DNA from: Rheinheimera aquimaris
GTDB lineage: Bacteria > Pseudomonadota > Gammaproteobacteria > Enterobacterales > Alteromonadaceae
DNA: 64,000 bases
Reading direction: 5' to 3'
NCBI RefSeq assembly: GCF_020531985.1
Contig: NZ_JAJAVQ010000002.1
Coordinates: 372,001-436,000, forward strand
The notes below the pieces were generated by a model that had not been told where the DNA came from, made no database searches, and saw nothing but the letters and a program-made list of their open reading frames with translations. This document shows, one piece after another, positions 46,598 to 55,800 of this stretch. The position numbers and the translations under genes were made by a program. Numbering within the stretch: position 1 is the stretch's first letter; each line of letters opens with the position of its first letter.

Positions 46598-47469
46598 TCG
46601 CGCAGCCCATGCAATCCCTGCTTACTGAGTTAGAGCTTTATCGCAATAGCCGCGTTTTAGTGCTGTCAGCATCCCAACTCGATATGGGCTTGCTGCCAAA
46701 ACTGTATGAGCAATTGCTTGCTATAGGCCAAACAAAACGGCTGGATGTCGTGTTGCAATGTCACGGTGGTGAGGTTAACGCGGCGCGACGTATTGCGTTG
46801 TTATTGCGTCAGTTTACCGCTCATCTAACTGTGATAGTGCCTTATTATTGCCAGTCGGCAGCTACGTTACTGATCTTGGCGGCAGATGAAATAGTGGCCG
46901 GGCCAATGGCCGTGTTTTCACCATTGGATCCGCATCTGGCAGGCAATACTGATGCTGAAGGCGGTACATCAGCTCTGTCCTGCCAGGATATAAAACAGTT
47001 CAATCAGATGGCGCGGGACTGGTTTGATATCAATATTGATGAAAACAAAGTGGAGCTGTTGTCGATGTTATGTGGCAGCATTTTTCCACCAACACTCACC
47101 GCATTTTATCGTACAACACTGGAATTAAAGCAGATAGCAGCGGAGTTGTTGCAGCACCAGTTGCCAATGGTGGATCCGGCTACGCGCTTAGCCATTATTG
47201 AAAAATTAATGTTTGGTTACCACTCGCATAGCTATGCCATGACACGGGATGAATTGAAACAACTGGGGCTGCAACTGGCAACGGTGCCTGATATCGACAC
47301 TTTGGTTTGGCAAATGTCAGTCAACATACAGCAGCAAGTAGGCGGTGCTTTACGCCAGTCAGCAGATCAGCCTTGGCAGGACGTGCTGCTGGTCAGCCGT
47401 GACCTGCGTCACAGCAGGTTACAAAATGAAAACGGTATGGCGCAGTGGACACAGGGCAATTCAGAATGA
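46585..47469 (+). CDS. SDH/ClpP-fold serine protease (candidate leader peptidase)
   Basis: A 294-residue protein of the serine dehydrogenase proteinase (SDH_sah) type, a ClpP/SppA-related fold. The oxyanion turn is in LQCHGGEVNAARRIALLLRQ, and the nucleophile Ser is in YYCQSAATLLILAADEIVAG near residue 92, with FSPLDPHLAG following. No N-terminal membrane helix is seen, so it is probably cytosolic or peripheral. GGAGG stands 5 bp before the ATG and within the end of the ATP-grasp gene. Its place in the operon suggests removal of the precursor leader; that is inference. Confidence 0.82.
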   Translation: MPQLIAQPMQSLLTELELYRNSRVLVLSASQLDMGLLPKLYEQLLAIGQTKRLDVVLQCHGGEVNAARRIALLLRQFTAHLTVIVPYYCQSAATLLILAADEIVAGPMAVFSPLDPHLAGNTDAEGGTSALSCQDIKQFNQMARDWFDINIDENKVELLSMLCGSIFPPTLTAFYRTTLELKQIAAELLQHQLPMVDPATRLAIIEKLMFGYHSHSYAMTRDELKQLGLQLATVPDIDTLVWQMSVNIQQQVGGALRQSADQPWQDVLLVSRDLRHSRLQNENGMAQWTQGNSE

Positions 47470-47999
47470 TTAGCTATGCGCCATTTCTGGCTGAGTTACT
47501 GCGTTTCTATCTGGGTTTTATCCTGTTGGCGGCTGCCTGGGGGAAAAGTCGTACTTATACGTATTTTCTGTCGCAACTGACAGAGTCTTTTCTTATTCCT
47601 CCAGCGGTAAGTCGTGCTATTGCCCCCTGTATTTTGCTGCTGGAATGGGTTCTGGCGTTAGGTATATTGTTGCTCAATAGTCGCTGGGCAATAGCTGTGG
47701 CCGCGGTGTTGTTCACGTTATTTAGCTTGGTATTGTTACAGCGCTATGTTAGCGCCGGTGCGGTTAAATGCAGTTGCTTTGGCGAAACGGATCGCCCGGT
47801 AACGGATTACGATCTGATGCGTAACGGCTGGTTAATAGCTGTTTTTCTGGGCTGTTTCTGGTTAAATGACACGGCCTTTCGTATCGCTACACCACTGCAG
47901 TTGTTAGCTGCTGGCCTGGCAGTGTTGGTGGCCCTGATAACGGTAAACTTCAGCGATATTATGCTGCAACTGTTTGATACCGCAGAGGCTGGGCGCTGA
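47466..47999 (+). CDS. MauE/DoxX-like redox membrane protein
   Basis: A 177-residue inner membrane protein with about five helices, for example LRFYLGFILLAAAWGKSRTY and IAPCILLLEWVLALGILLL. The loop VKCSCFGETDRPVTDYDLMR carries the CxCFG motif seen in MauE, which in methylamine dehydrogenase maturation helps form disulfides together with MauD. It overlaps the protease stop by 4 bp (ATGA) and the thioredoxin-like gene by 1 bp. In this operon it probably passes electrons from the thiols of the peptide or of its partner to the membrane quinone pool; that is inference. Confidence 0.85.
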   Translation: MISYAPFLAELLRFYLGFILLAAAWGKSRTYTYFLSQLTESFLIPPAVSRAIAPCILLLEWVLALGILLLNSRWAIAVAAVLFTLFSLVLLQRYVSAGAVKCSCFGETDRPVTDYDLMRNGWLIAVFLGCFWLNDTAFRIATPLQLLAAGLAVLVALITVNFSDIMLQLFDTAEAGR

Positions 48000-48568
48000 T
48001 GGACGCCGCAGTGATGTACATTGTTCTGGGCATCATGTTGTTCAGTCTGACATTAAATCTGATGCTAACACTGAATATCATGCGGGTCTTGCAGCGTTTA
48101 CCCATGGCCGAAGCACTGCCGTTAACGCCGCCGCTGCAGGCTGTGATACCGACAATGTCGGCGACTTTATTACATACCAAACAGCGCATAAGTTTTAATG
48201 CCGGCGAACAGCCTGCAGTGCTGGTGTTTTTATCCAGTCATTGTCCTAAGTGTGAAGAAAAGAAATCCGAGGTGGAAGCGCTGTTGCCGCTGGCCGCCGC
48301 TGCCGAACTGCATGTCTGGCTCGTAAGCAGCGAAAGTTCATGGCGTGTTAAACGGTTTTTATCCAGTGCTGCTTTGCAGCAACGTGCGGTATTTACCCGG
48401 CCAAAGCATTACAAAGCGCTAAACCCCAGACAAGTGTCGCCGTTCTATTTATTTATTGACCATGAAGCCCGCCTGCAAGCGGGCGGCACCTTAGGCGATG
48501 AGAACTGGCAAAGTTTTCGCGAACAGATGCTGGCCATTCAAGTGGCAACCGGAGAGCAGGGTGAGTAA
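47999..48568 (+). CDS. Membrane-anchored thioredoxin-fold protein (MauD-like, CPKC)
   Basis: A 189-residue protein with one N-terminal helix (AAVMYIVLGIMLFSLTLNLM) and a periplasm-facing thioredoxin domain. Its active site is SSHCPKCEEKKSEVEALLPL, a CxxC redox pair (CPKC) near residue 82. The cis-Pro loop is probably RQVSPFYLFID near residue 148. The pairing with a MauE-like gene mirrors mauE/mauD, where MauD works as a disulfide isomerase or oxidase. It starts inside the MauE stop (TGATG) and overlaps the ABC exporter gene by 8 bp. Confidence 0.85.
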   Translation: MDAAVMYIVLGIMLFSLTLNLMLTLNIMRVLQRLPMAEALPLTPPLQAVIPTMSATLLHTKQRISFNAGEQPAVLVFLSSHCPKCEEKKSEVEALLPLAAAAELHVWLVSSESSWRVKRFLSSAALQQRAVFTRPKHYKALNPRQVSPFYLFIDHEARLQAGGTLGDENWQSFREQMLAIQVATGEQGE

Positions 48569-50351
48569 ACCTGAATCCGCTAACAGAAGCCGGCATTACA
48601 AACGTTTTATGCTGCTGCAAGGTTATGGCGCGCGTTTAATGCTTGGGTTAGTGATAATGCTGCTGACCGTTGTCATTCAGCTCAGTTACCCTAAAGCACT
48701 GGCTTACTTTATTGACAATATTAAACTGCAGCAAGACAGCAGTTGGTACAGTACTTTTGCCATTGTCATGCTACTGCTACTTTCTGTACAGGCAGTGGCC
48801 ACCGCAATGCGTTACTACTGTTTCGAGTCAACGGGATACATGATTGTCAGTAAGGTCAGGCAGCAGGTATATAATGCCATGCTCAGTCAGCCGATAGGAT
48901 TTTATGACAAGCACAATGTTGGTGAGCTGACTAACCGCTTATCAGCAGATGTTGAGATACTACACGACACTCTTACGATGGGATTAGCGATCTCATTAAG
49001 GGCTGCGCTGACCTTTGTAGGCGGTGTCGTTATGTTGTTGTTAATTTCACCTGCACTTAGCCTGATGTTAGTGTTTTTTGTCCCCTTAAGTTTGTACCTC
49101 GGGCGCTGGGTGGGCCGGCGGATAACGCAACGGGCCAATGCCATGCAGCAGCAACAGGCATTATGCGGCAAGGTTGCCCACGAGCATTTCTCCAATATTC
49201 GTTTAGTGCATGCTTTTAATCAGCAAAAAACGGCAAGAAGTGCTTACGCCTCTGCGACCGACAGTGCACTGAATGTGTCCGTCGCTTGCGCAAAATTTTT
49301 TGCATACTTTCATGGTTTAACGTCTTTCCTGACTTATCTGACTTTATTGGTAACGCTGTGGTTTGGGGCAACCTTGATCAGTAGTGGCAGCCTGTCGATA
49401 GGGGAGCTCACCAGTTTTATCCTATACGCCGGCATGGTAACCAGCGCTGCTTCTGCTATCGGTGATTTCTGGACTGAGTGGATGCGGACTATTGGCGCAA
49501 CAGACAGAGTATTTGACATTATTACAACTGCAACACCTGAAGAGCCAGCCCAGCAAACACCTCTGGTGTTAGCCGGTAATGTCAGTTTCGACAATGTGTC
49601 TTTTGCTTATCCAGAGCGTTCAACGCAGCGGGCGTTACAGCACATCAGTTTTACCGTCAACGCCGGTGAAAAGGTGGCGTTAGTAGGTTCTTCAGGTGCG
49701 GGTAAATCCACTATCGCTAACATGATATTAGGGTTTTATATGCCGTGCGAAGGCTGTATTACGTTTGATAACATCACTATGCAGCCGTCAAACGTAAAGT
49801 GTGTTAGGGACAACATTGCCATTGTGGAGCAGGAGCCGTCGTTATTTTCCGGTAGTATCTACGATAATATAGCTTTTGCCGTCGCTGGACGTGAGGTGAG
49901 CGCCAGCGAGATTGTTAAGGCCGCCGAACTGGCAAACGCCGACGAATTTATTCAGCGTTTTCCCGACGGTTATCATACGGTGGTCGGTGACAGGGGAGTG
50001 CAGTTGTCAGGCGGGCAGAAACAACGTATCGCCATTGCCAGGGCCTTATTACGCAACCCCAGAATTTTGATTCTGGATGAAGCCACAAGTGCGCTGGACA
50101 GCGCCAGCGAGGCTAAAGTGCAGCAAGCATTAAGCACCCTGATGACCGGGCGTACTACATTTATTATTGCCCATCGTTATTCCACTATCGTTGAAGCTGA
50201 TCGTATTCTGGTGTTGTCAGATGGCCATATAGTGCAGCATGGCTCACATACAGAGTTGATGCTGCAGCAGCAAGGTTTGTATTTCCGCTTGATGGTTAAT
50301 CAACTAGCGCAAAATGCGACTGCCGGGCAGCGGATCGCCAACGCAGTGTAA
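48561..50351 (+). CDS. ABC exporter (fused membrane and ATPase domains)
   Basis: A 596-residue half-transporter that would work as a homodimer. Six membrane helices fill about residues 25-310 (LGLVIMLLTVVIQLSYPKAL is the first). The nucleotide-binding domain has Walker A VGSSGAGKSTIANMIL, signature QLSGGQKQRIAIARALL and Walker B ILILDEATSALD. It resembles MsbA/LmrA-type peptide or lipid exporters. There is no N-terminal C39 peptidase, so leader cleavage must come from elsewhere, plausibly the SDH-type protease. GTG at 48561 follows GGAGAGCAGG and is favoured over an in-frame ATG at 48498. It is the last gene of the operon. Confidence 0.92.
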   Translation: MSKPESANRSRHYKRFMLLQGYGARLMLGLVIMLLTVVIQLSYPKALAYFIDNIKLQQDSSWYSTFAIVMLLLLSVQAVATAMRYYCFESTGYMIVSKVRQQVYNAMLSQPIGFYDKHNVGELTNRLSADVEILHDTLTMGLAISLRAALTFVGGVVMLLLISPALSLMLVFFVPLSLYLGRWVGRRITQRANAMQQQQALCGKVAHEHFSNIRLVHAFNQQKTARSAYASATDSALNVSVACAKFFAYFHGLTSFLTYLTLLVTLWFGATLISSGSLSIGELTSFILYAGMVTSAASAIGDFWTEWMRTIGATDRVFDIITTATPEEPAQQTPLVLAGNVSFDNVSFAYPERSTQRALQHISFTVNAGEKVALVGSSGAGKSTIANMILGFYMPCEGCITFDNITMQPSNVKCVRDNIAIVEQEPSLFSGSIYDNIAFAVAGREVSASEIVKAAELANADEFIQRFPDGYHTVVGDRGVQLSGGQKQRIAIARALLRNPRILILDEATSALDSASEAKVQQALSTLMTGRTTFIIAHRYSTIVEADRILVLSDGHIVQHGSHTELMLQQQGLYFRLMVNQLAQNATAGQRIANAV

Positions 50352-50442
50352 GTGTTATTTCCTCCCGCCTTAAATAGATAGCTAGGTAATGTCATTATAA
50401 TTCAATGTATTAGTTTTATTTTTTTGCTGGTGCAGTAAATGT

Positions 50443-50469
50443 TGTCACGTTTTTACATTGCGCTACGTC
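50443..50469 (+). promoter_or_regulatory. ECF41-type promoter
   Basis: TGTCACG (50443-50449), a 16-base spacer and CGTC (50466-50469) match the promoter reported for ECF41 sigma factors (TGTCACA, about 16 bases, CGTC), recalled from the literature. It lies about 60 bp upstream of an ECF41-like sigma gene, so it should be autoregulatory. Confidence 0.8.
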
Positions 50470-50526
50470 ATAGCAATAGATAAGTAAAAAAATGACACTG
50501 AGTAAACCGACAGGATATGACTTTGC

Positions 50527-51438
50527 ATGACAGAACAACATTATTTAACACAGCAGTTTGAAGCATCAAGGCAGCATTTACATAAGGTCGCATACCGTAT
50601 GCTCGGCTCGGGCAGCGAAGCTGAAGATGCGGTACAGGAAGCCTGGTTCAGGCTTAATCGGGTAGAAGCGGCCAGTATTGAAAACCTTACCGCTTGGCTG
50701 ACTACTGTGGTAGCGCGGGTGTGTCTTGATATGTTACGCGCGCGAAAATCTAATCATGAAGCTATTGATGATAATGTTGCAGAAATTGCCACTGACGCAG
50801 CAGACAACATTGAAGCCGAGTTGCTGCAATTGGATTTAATCGGGCCCGCGCTGCTGTTACTGCTGGATATGCTGACGCCGGCTGAACGGGTTGCCTTTGT
50901 ACTACATGATGTATTTGAGCTGTCATTTGCTGAGATTGCCGCCATTCTGGAACTGCCGGAAGCGTCGGCCAGGCAACATGCTAGCCGGGCCCGTCGTCGT
51001 ATTCGCGGAGCAACCACTGCAGAGCAAGACGCTGAGCGGCAGCAAAGCGTCGTTGCTGCGTTCTTGCTGGCTGCGCGTGAAGGTAACTTTGATGCGCTGC
51101 TCCGGCTACTGCATCCTGACGTAGTGCTACGCGCTGATGCTACTGCGATTAAAATCAGTACCGCCAATAAAGCCAAAGGCGCACCAGAGTTTGCGCCTGA
51201 AATTAGGGGCGCTGACAAGGTGGCGGCAACCTTTAAAGGTCGGGCGGCTGGTGCTCAGTTGGCGATGATAAATGGCCTTGCGGGCGGTACCTGGGGCGTC
51301 AACGGTAAGGCGATGGTGGCATTTTGCTTTACCGTTGCAGACGGCAAAATTGCCACCGTGAATATAGTGATGGACAGAGCTGCGCTGGATAGTTTTGACA
51401 TCCAGTTGATTAATACCAATAACGGAGTAACAGCATGA
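50527..51438 (+). CDS. ECF sigma factor, ECF41/SigJ-like, with SnoaL-like C-terminus
   Basis: RNA polymerase sigma factor of 303 residues. Region 2 is at the N-terminus (HKVAYRMLGSGSEAEDAVQE), region 4 at about 105-165 (MLTPAERVAFVLHDVFELSF and EASARQHASRARRRIRG). The rest (about 175-290) is a SnoaL-like extension that in this group controls activity in place of an anti-sigma factor. I do not see the WLPEP-type linker I recall for ECF41. The promoter upstream matches the group's own target, and a DoxX-like gene overlaps by 4 bp as is common for it. Confidence 0.9.
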   Translation: MTEQHYLTQQFEASRQHLHKVAYRMLGSGSEAEDAVQEAWFRLNRVEAASIENLTAWLTTVVARVCLDMLRARKSNHEAIDDNVAEIATDAADNIEAELLQLDLIGPALLLLLDMLTPAERVAFVLHDVFELSFAEIAAILELPEASARQHASRARRRIRGATTAEQDAERQQSVVAAFLLAAREGNFDALLRLLHPDVVLRADATAIKISTANKAKGAPEFAPEIRGADKVAATFKGRAAGAQLAMINGLAGGTWGVNGKAMVAFCFTVADGKIATVNIVMDRAALDSFDIQLINTNNGVTA

Positions 51439-51803
51439 ATATCCTGCTATGGCTGATGCAAATCTTGCTTGCACTGCACACTGCCGCCGGCGCAGTGTGG
51501 AAATTCTCACATTCTGCCCAGCATACTATGCCTTCTTTAGCCGCGATCTCGAATAGCCTGTGGCTGACAATGAGCGGTATAGAGCTGCTGTGCAGCCTAT
51601 GCCTGATATTACCGGTGTTTTACAAACCGTTGGCGATATTGATTCCTGTTGCTGCGGTGTGTATCGCCTTAGAGATGCTAATGCTCTCAGCCGTGCACCT
51701 TAATGCTGTTGGCAGCAGTTATAGCCCGCTTATCTACTGGCTGGTGGTAGCAGCTGTCTGCGCTTTTATCGCTTATGGCAGGGCTGTAATACAACCGTTA
51801 TAA
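51435..51803 (+). CDS. DoxX-like membrane protein
   Basis: A 122-residue inner membrane protein with four helices (MNILLWLMQILLALHTAAGA, LCSLCLILPVFYKPLAILIP, VAAVCIALEMLMLSAVHL, SPLIYWLVVAAVCAFIAYG). The pattern is DoxX/DoxX-like type 2. It overlaps the sigma gene by 4 bp (ATGA), so it is coupled to it and is probably the sigma factor's main target. DoxX-like proteins are common partners of ECF41 sigma factors; the biochemical role remains open. Confidence 0.85.
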   Translation: MNILLWLMQILLALHTAAGAVWKFSHSAQHTMPSLAAISNSLWLTMSGIELLCSLCLILPVFYKPLAILIPVAAVCIALEMLMLSAVHLNAVGSSYSPLIYWLVVAAVCAFIAYGRAVIQPL

Positions 51804-52080
51804 CACACACAATGGCTTAAACCGGGTTGCTAATTGGCAAATGCTACGCATGTATCTTTACTCTTGTTAGTACTGATTGCAAAGTGCCCTCAGGCCGCCC
51901 GTTTAATTTTAAAATCACATCCAGTCCAGACGTGCTGCTGTTTGTAAATCAAGCATTTTAAATTTGTTGAAAATTAAGCTGAACTTGTACTTAGGCCTCG
52001 GTCTCTATGCTTTATAAGCAGCATTTTTACTTGTTATGGTTTTGACAAACTAATGTGATCTCAGGCAACGAGGAGGAACT

Positions 52081-52578
52081 ATGTCCAGTCCGGAGCATAA
52101 GCAAAAAATTTGGCAGCTGATCAAGAAAATCAACACCGGTATGTTAACCACGCATCACGGCGGCGAACTGCGTGCCCGCCCTATGGTACTGGTGCAGGAC
52201 GAATACGACGGCACACTTTGGTTTTACACTGACCTTGAGTCAGAAAAGGTACTCGAACTGGAGCAAGATCATGACATTTGCTTGAGTTTTGCAGACCCTG
52301 ACAGCCAGACTTATGTCTCACTGACCGGCACAGGCAGGGCCACTCGGGATAAAAAGCTGATTGATAAATACTGGAACAGTTTTGTCGCCGCCTGGTTTCC
52401 GCAAGGCAAAGAGTCTCCTAATGTCGGTATGCTTGAGATTAAAATTAAGCGCGGTGAGCATTGGGACAGCAGCAGTAGCAAGATGGTAAACAGCATTAAA
52501 ACCATGAAGGCCAGGCTTACCGGCGAGCAACCGGAGCTTGGCGAGCATGAGAAATTTGGTACCGCAGGGAAGAACTAA
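52081..52578 (+). CDS. Pyridoxamine 5'-phosphate oxidase-like (general stress) protein
   Basis: A 165-residue flavin-binding split-barrel protein. The N-terminal stretch MSSPEHKQKIWQLIKKINTG followed by MLTTHHGGELRARPM and VQDEYDGTLWFYTDLESEK is characteristic of the general-stress-protein-26 group, which bind FMN or F420-like cofactors. The C-terminal end ALTGEQPELGEHEKF style (here KARLTGEQPELGEHEKF) is typical as well. GAGGAGG lies right before the ATG. The enzymatic substrate is unknown. A hairpin follows. Confidence 0.9.
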   Translation: MSSPEHKQKIWQLIKKINTGMLTTHHGGELRARPMVLVQDEYDGTLWFYTDLESEKVLELEQDHDICLSFADPDSQTYVSLTGTGRATRDKKLIDKYWNSFVAAWFPQGKESPNVGMLEIKIKRGEHWDSSSSKMVNSIKTMKARLTGEQPELGEHEKFGTAGKN

Positions 52579-52601
52579 TAGTGCTGTGTTTTGGCTACTG
52601 T

Positions 52602-52623
52602 GTCAGCCAGGCTGCTGGCTGAC
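52602..52623 (+). terminator. Perfect hairpin after the PNPOx-like gene
   Basis: GTCAGCCAG (52602-52610) pairs perfectly with CTGGCTGAC (52615-52623) over GCTG. No T-run follows, so termination efficiency is uncertain. Confidence 0.5.
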
Positions 52624-52800
52624 AACTATACTCTGTTTCACCAATGCTCAGCCGGCTGCCGGAGAAATGCTGCCAGTGTCGGCGATTGGTTAAGGTATAG
52701 AGAACCTCTTTGTTCATTTATTGTTCATTTTTGTGGCAAAAAATGAAGTTCACACTATCCTTTATTGGTTAAAAATTAACCAATGTGAGAGGGGTGTGAA

Positions 52801-55800
52801 ATGGACTCGCACCGTAAACGCTATACTGGTGTATTAGTCGTTACCCTCAGTTTAATAGTCGCAACAGCGCTAACCGCGCTGTTCTACTATTACAAAATCG
52901 AAAAGAACGAAACCTACCAAAACCAACTCCATTTTCGTGAGCTTCAGCGCTATGGCACTTTGTTAACGCAAAGTGTTGATTCGCTGACTGTGGGTGTTAA
53001 GTCTACTTTGACTGATTTTGAACTTTTAAGAGCAAAAGCATTGTGGCTAAAAGTGGAGAAAAAAGAGCAACAGCAGATAGAAGAAATAAAAAATTTAAGC
53101 GAAGACGTTACTACAAAATATAAAGAATTAGTTTCAAAGAGAGGTGACTTGGCTTCTGCTAAGAAAGAGTTCTCTCAGCTAACTGAGAAAATAAAACAGA
53201 TTCATAAGAGCAAGGCTCTGCTTAAACCACCTCCGCCTGTGGCAAGTGAGTTTTCTACGGGGACAAATAAACTACTTGAAGACAAAATTGATGCTACTAA
53301 GAATGAAATGCAGTCTTCGTTGAAAAACGTGGTTAGCGGTCCTCAATTATTTAATAACAAGAAAGCGGAGCAAGGGAGAAGCTCTGAGATTACAAGCATG
53401 CCGTCGCTTGAAAGCGAAAGGGATCTAGACATAGAAAAGCTTATCAACGAATTAGTTGAAATTTTTAAGTTTGATCCAGAAGACGAATTGTTTAAAAACT
53501 GGCGAACCCAAAAAGCGAAGAGTGAAGAGCTTCATAAAGATGTTGAACGAATGGATGTTGAGTTTTACTCACTTAGACGCCAATGGAATGTATTGTATTT
53601 TTCGGTTAATGATTCCGTTCTAGAGAAGGCTACTAACTCGGGTGGTACATCCGCAGCGACATTGCCGACACCTGCAAAAATTACTTTACCAAATCAATGT
53701 TTTATTAACTATTTATCTTCCGACAACAATAATGACGATAAGAATATTACATTATGTATTTCTGACTACCTCAAAGTTGCCGCATCACTGCAGAAGATAA
53801 AATTTTCCAATATTAATTTAATTCGACCTGACGGCGACTGTGGTAAAAACTGCAATAGTAGAATTGACCAGCATGATGGCAAAACCAGCTTGTTTGTTGT
53901 TGAAAAACGAGCCGAGATGGCAGATAAGCCCTACGGCATGATAGTGCCGCTGGAAGATTTTTTAACCGCATCGCCATTAGTGCCACTCGTAATGCTAACT
54001 GATAGCAGTGGGGAAAGGTTATTTAGGGCTGAGAATCTGGCACTGGGTGCCCGGCATCAGGGCTTAAGGTTCGAAAACTTATCCGAGGTGATTAAAAGCG
54101 CTGCGGGAACCGGCGGAAGTGGCGCTAGTCAGTCGGTTCAAACCCAACATGTGCAGCTTAATACCGGTTTAATTGAAGCTGCAAAGACTGCCGACACCGA
54201 CAGTATTCGCGGTACACCGCTTAACTTATTTCACTCGCGCTACTTTGATACTGAGCTGGCAGGCGAGTCATATCGAATTTTTATGACGCCATGGCGCCAC
54301 CCGCAAATTAATAACGGCGCGGTGTATTACTTATTTGCTGTACAAGCGCGGGATGTACTGACGCTTAATAAAATGGCCGTTTCTGGCAGCACTGTACTGC
54401 TATTAATGCTGATGGTAGTGGTGCTGGTAGCCTTTTTGCCGCTGATAAAAATCAGATTGGTTGGCTATAGCCAGACATTTAGCCGGACTGACACTCATAC
54501 TCTAGTGCTGGGCTTAGTTATGCTGATAACCGCACTTAGCTTAGCACTGTTTCATTTTTTGCATTACAACGGAATCAAGCATCAACTGGATATTATAGCA
54601 AAAGCTGTCAATCGGGATATGCAGACTGGGTTCTCTTCAGAATTATCGGCATGGAAAGGTTTAGCTGAAAAAATGGATAATACAGCTGAGCAGTTTGTTG
54701 GTGACAGACTTTTCTCTGACCATCCAAAATTTAAACAACTTGGTGCCGTACAAGAAGCAGATAAGTCTAAACAAAGATATTCTACTCATAGCGGGAGGTA
54801 TTGGCCCGAGGGCGTAGCGAGATTAAAGTATCGTTCGGCTAATGAACAGCTTCGGTTACGATTAATACAAAAGCTTCAGTTAACGCTCCCAAGTCAAAAA
54901 GTATCATCTAAAGAGAGTGAGGAAGATGGAAAACCGGATGCGAGTAATTATGCGGAACCAACTCTGTTAGACTCAGCCACTACTTTATGGAAGGATTTAC
55001 AGCAACAACAACAGTCACAGTTACAAGCAGACCCTGAGCAACTTTCTGCTCCGGAGCGTCCTTTTTTTACAGGCTTGGCATTCTGGAGCTCCATGCGTCA
55101 ATTTAGTCCTTCGCGCGAATTTATTCCATTAACTGGCCGACACTATGTCAACAACGCTTTTAGCTGCAAACAGTTGGATGGCGTGCCCTTCGCTCCAGAT
55201 TGCAGAAACAATATGTATATTGAGCAGGTGCTGAATAAACGGGATTTGCGCTTAAATACCTGGATTGGTATACCATTGTTCGAAAGTCCCACGGCGCCAA
55301 ATGATCAACGTGAAATAATGATCGTTGGTGGCCAACTACTAACCTTTACCCAGCCAGTATTGCCGCGCCATTTTCAGTTTTTGGTATTTGATAATTATAC
55401 TGGTGAAGTGCTGATGCACAGCGACAGTCGATACAGCAAGATAGATAATATCTTTGTTGATACTGATAATAATGGGCGGCTGAAAGCTCTGGCTTATCAA
55501 CGGCAAAAGCAAGCACAGCCACTTGATGTTATTTATAAAGGTCATGATTACCGTTTTGCAGTCAGTCGTCTGCATGAAAATGTGCCATGGACCTTAGTAG
55601 TTATGTATGACAAAGCGCCATTTCGCTTGTTAAATATGTCGGCGGCTTTTTTTGCATTTTGCCTGACTGTGTTAGTGGTGTGTGCTGTGTATTTACTCAT
55701 AAGGGTAACGCCACATGGTACTCAGTTTATTGCCGCTATAATTTGGCCAAGCCAAAAGAGGGCTGCTTTCGCAAAACGCTATGCCTACCTTTATATAATC

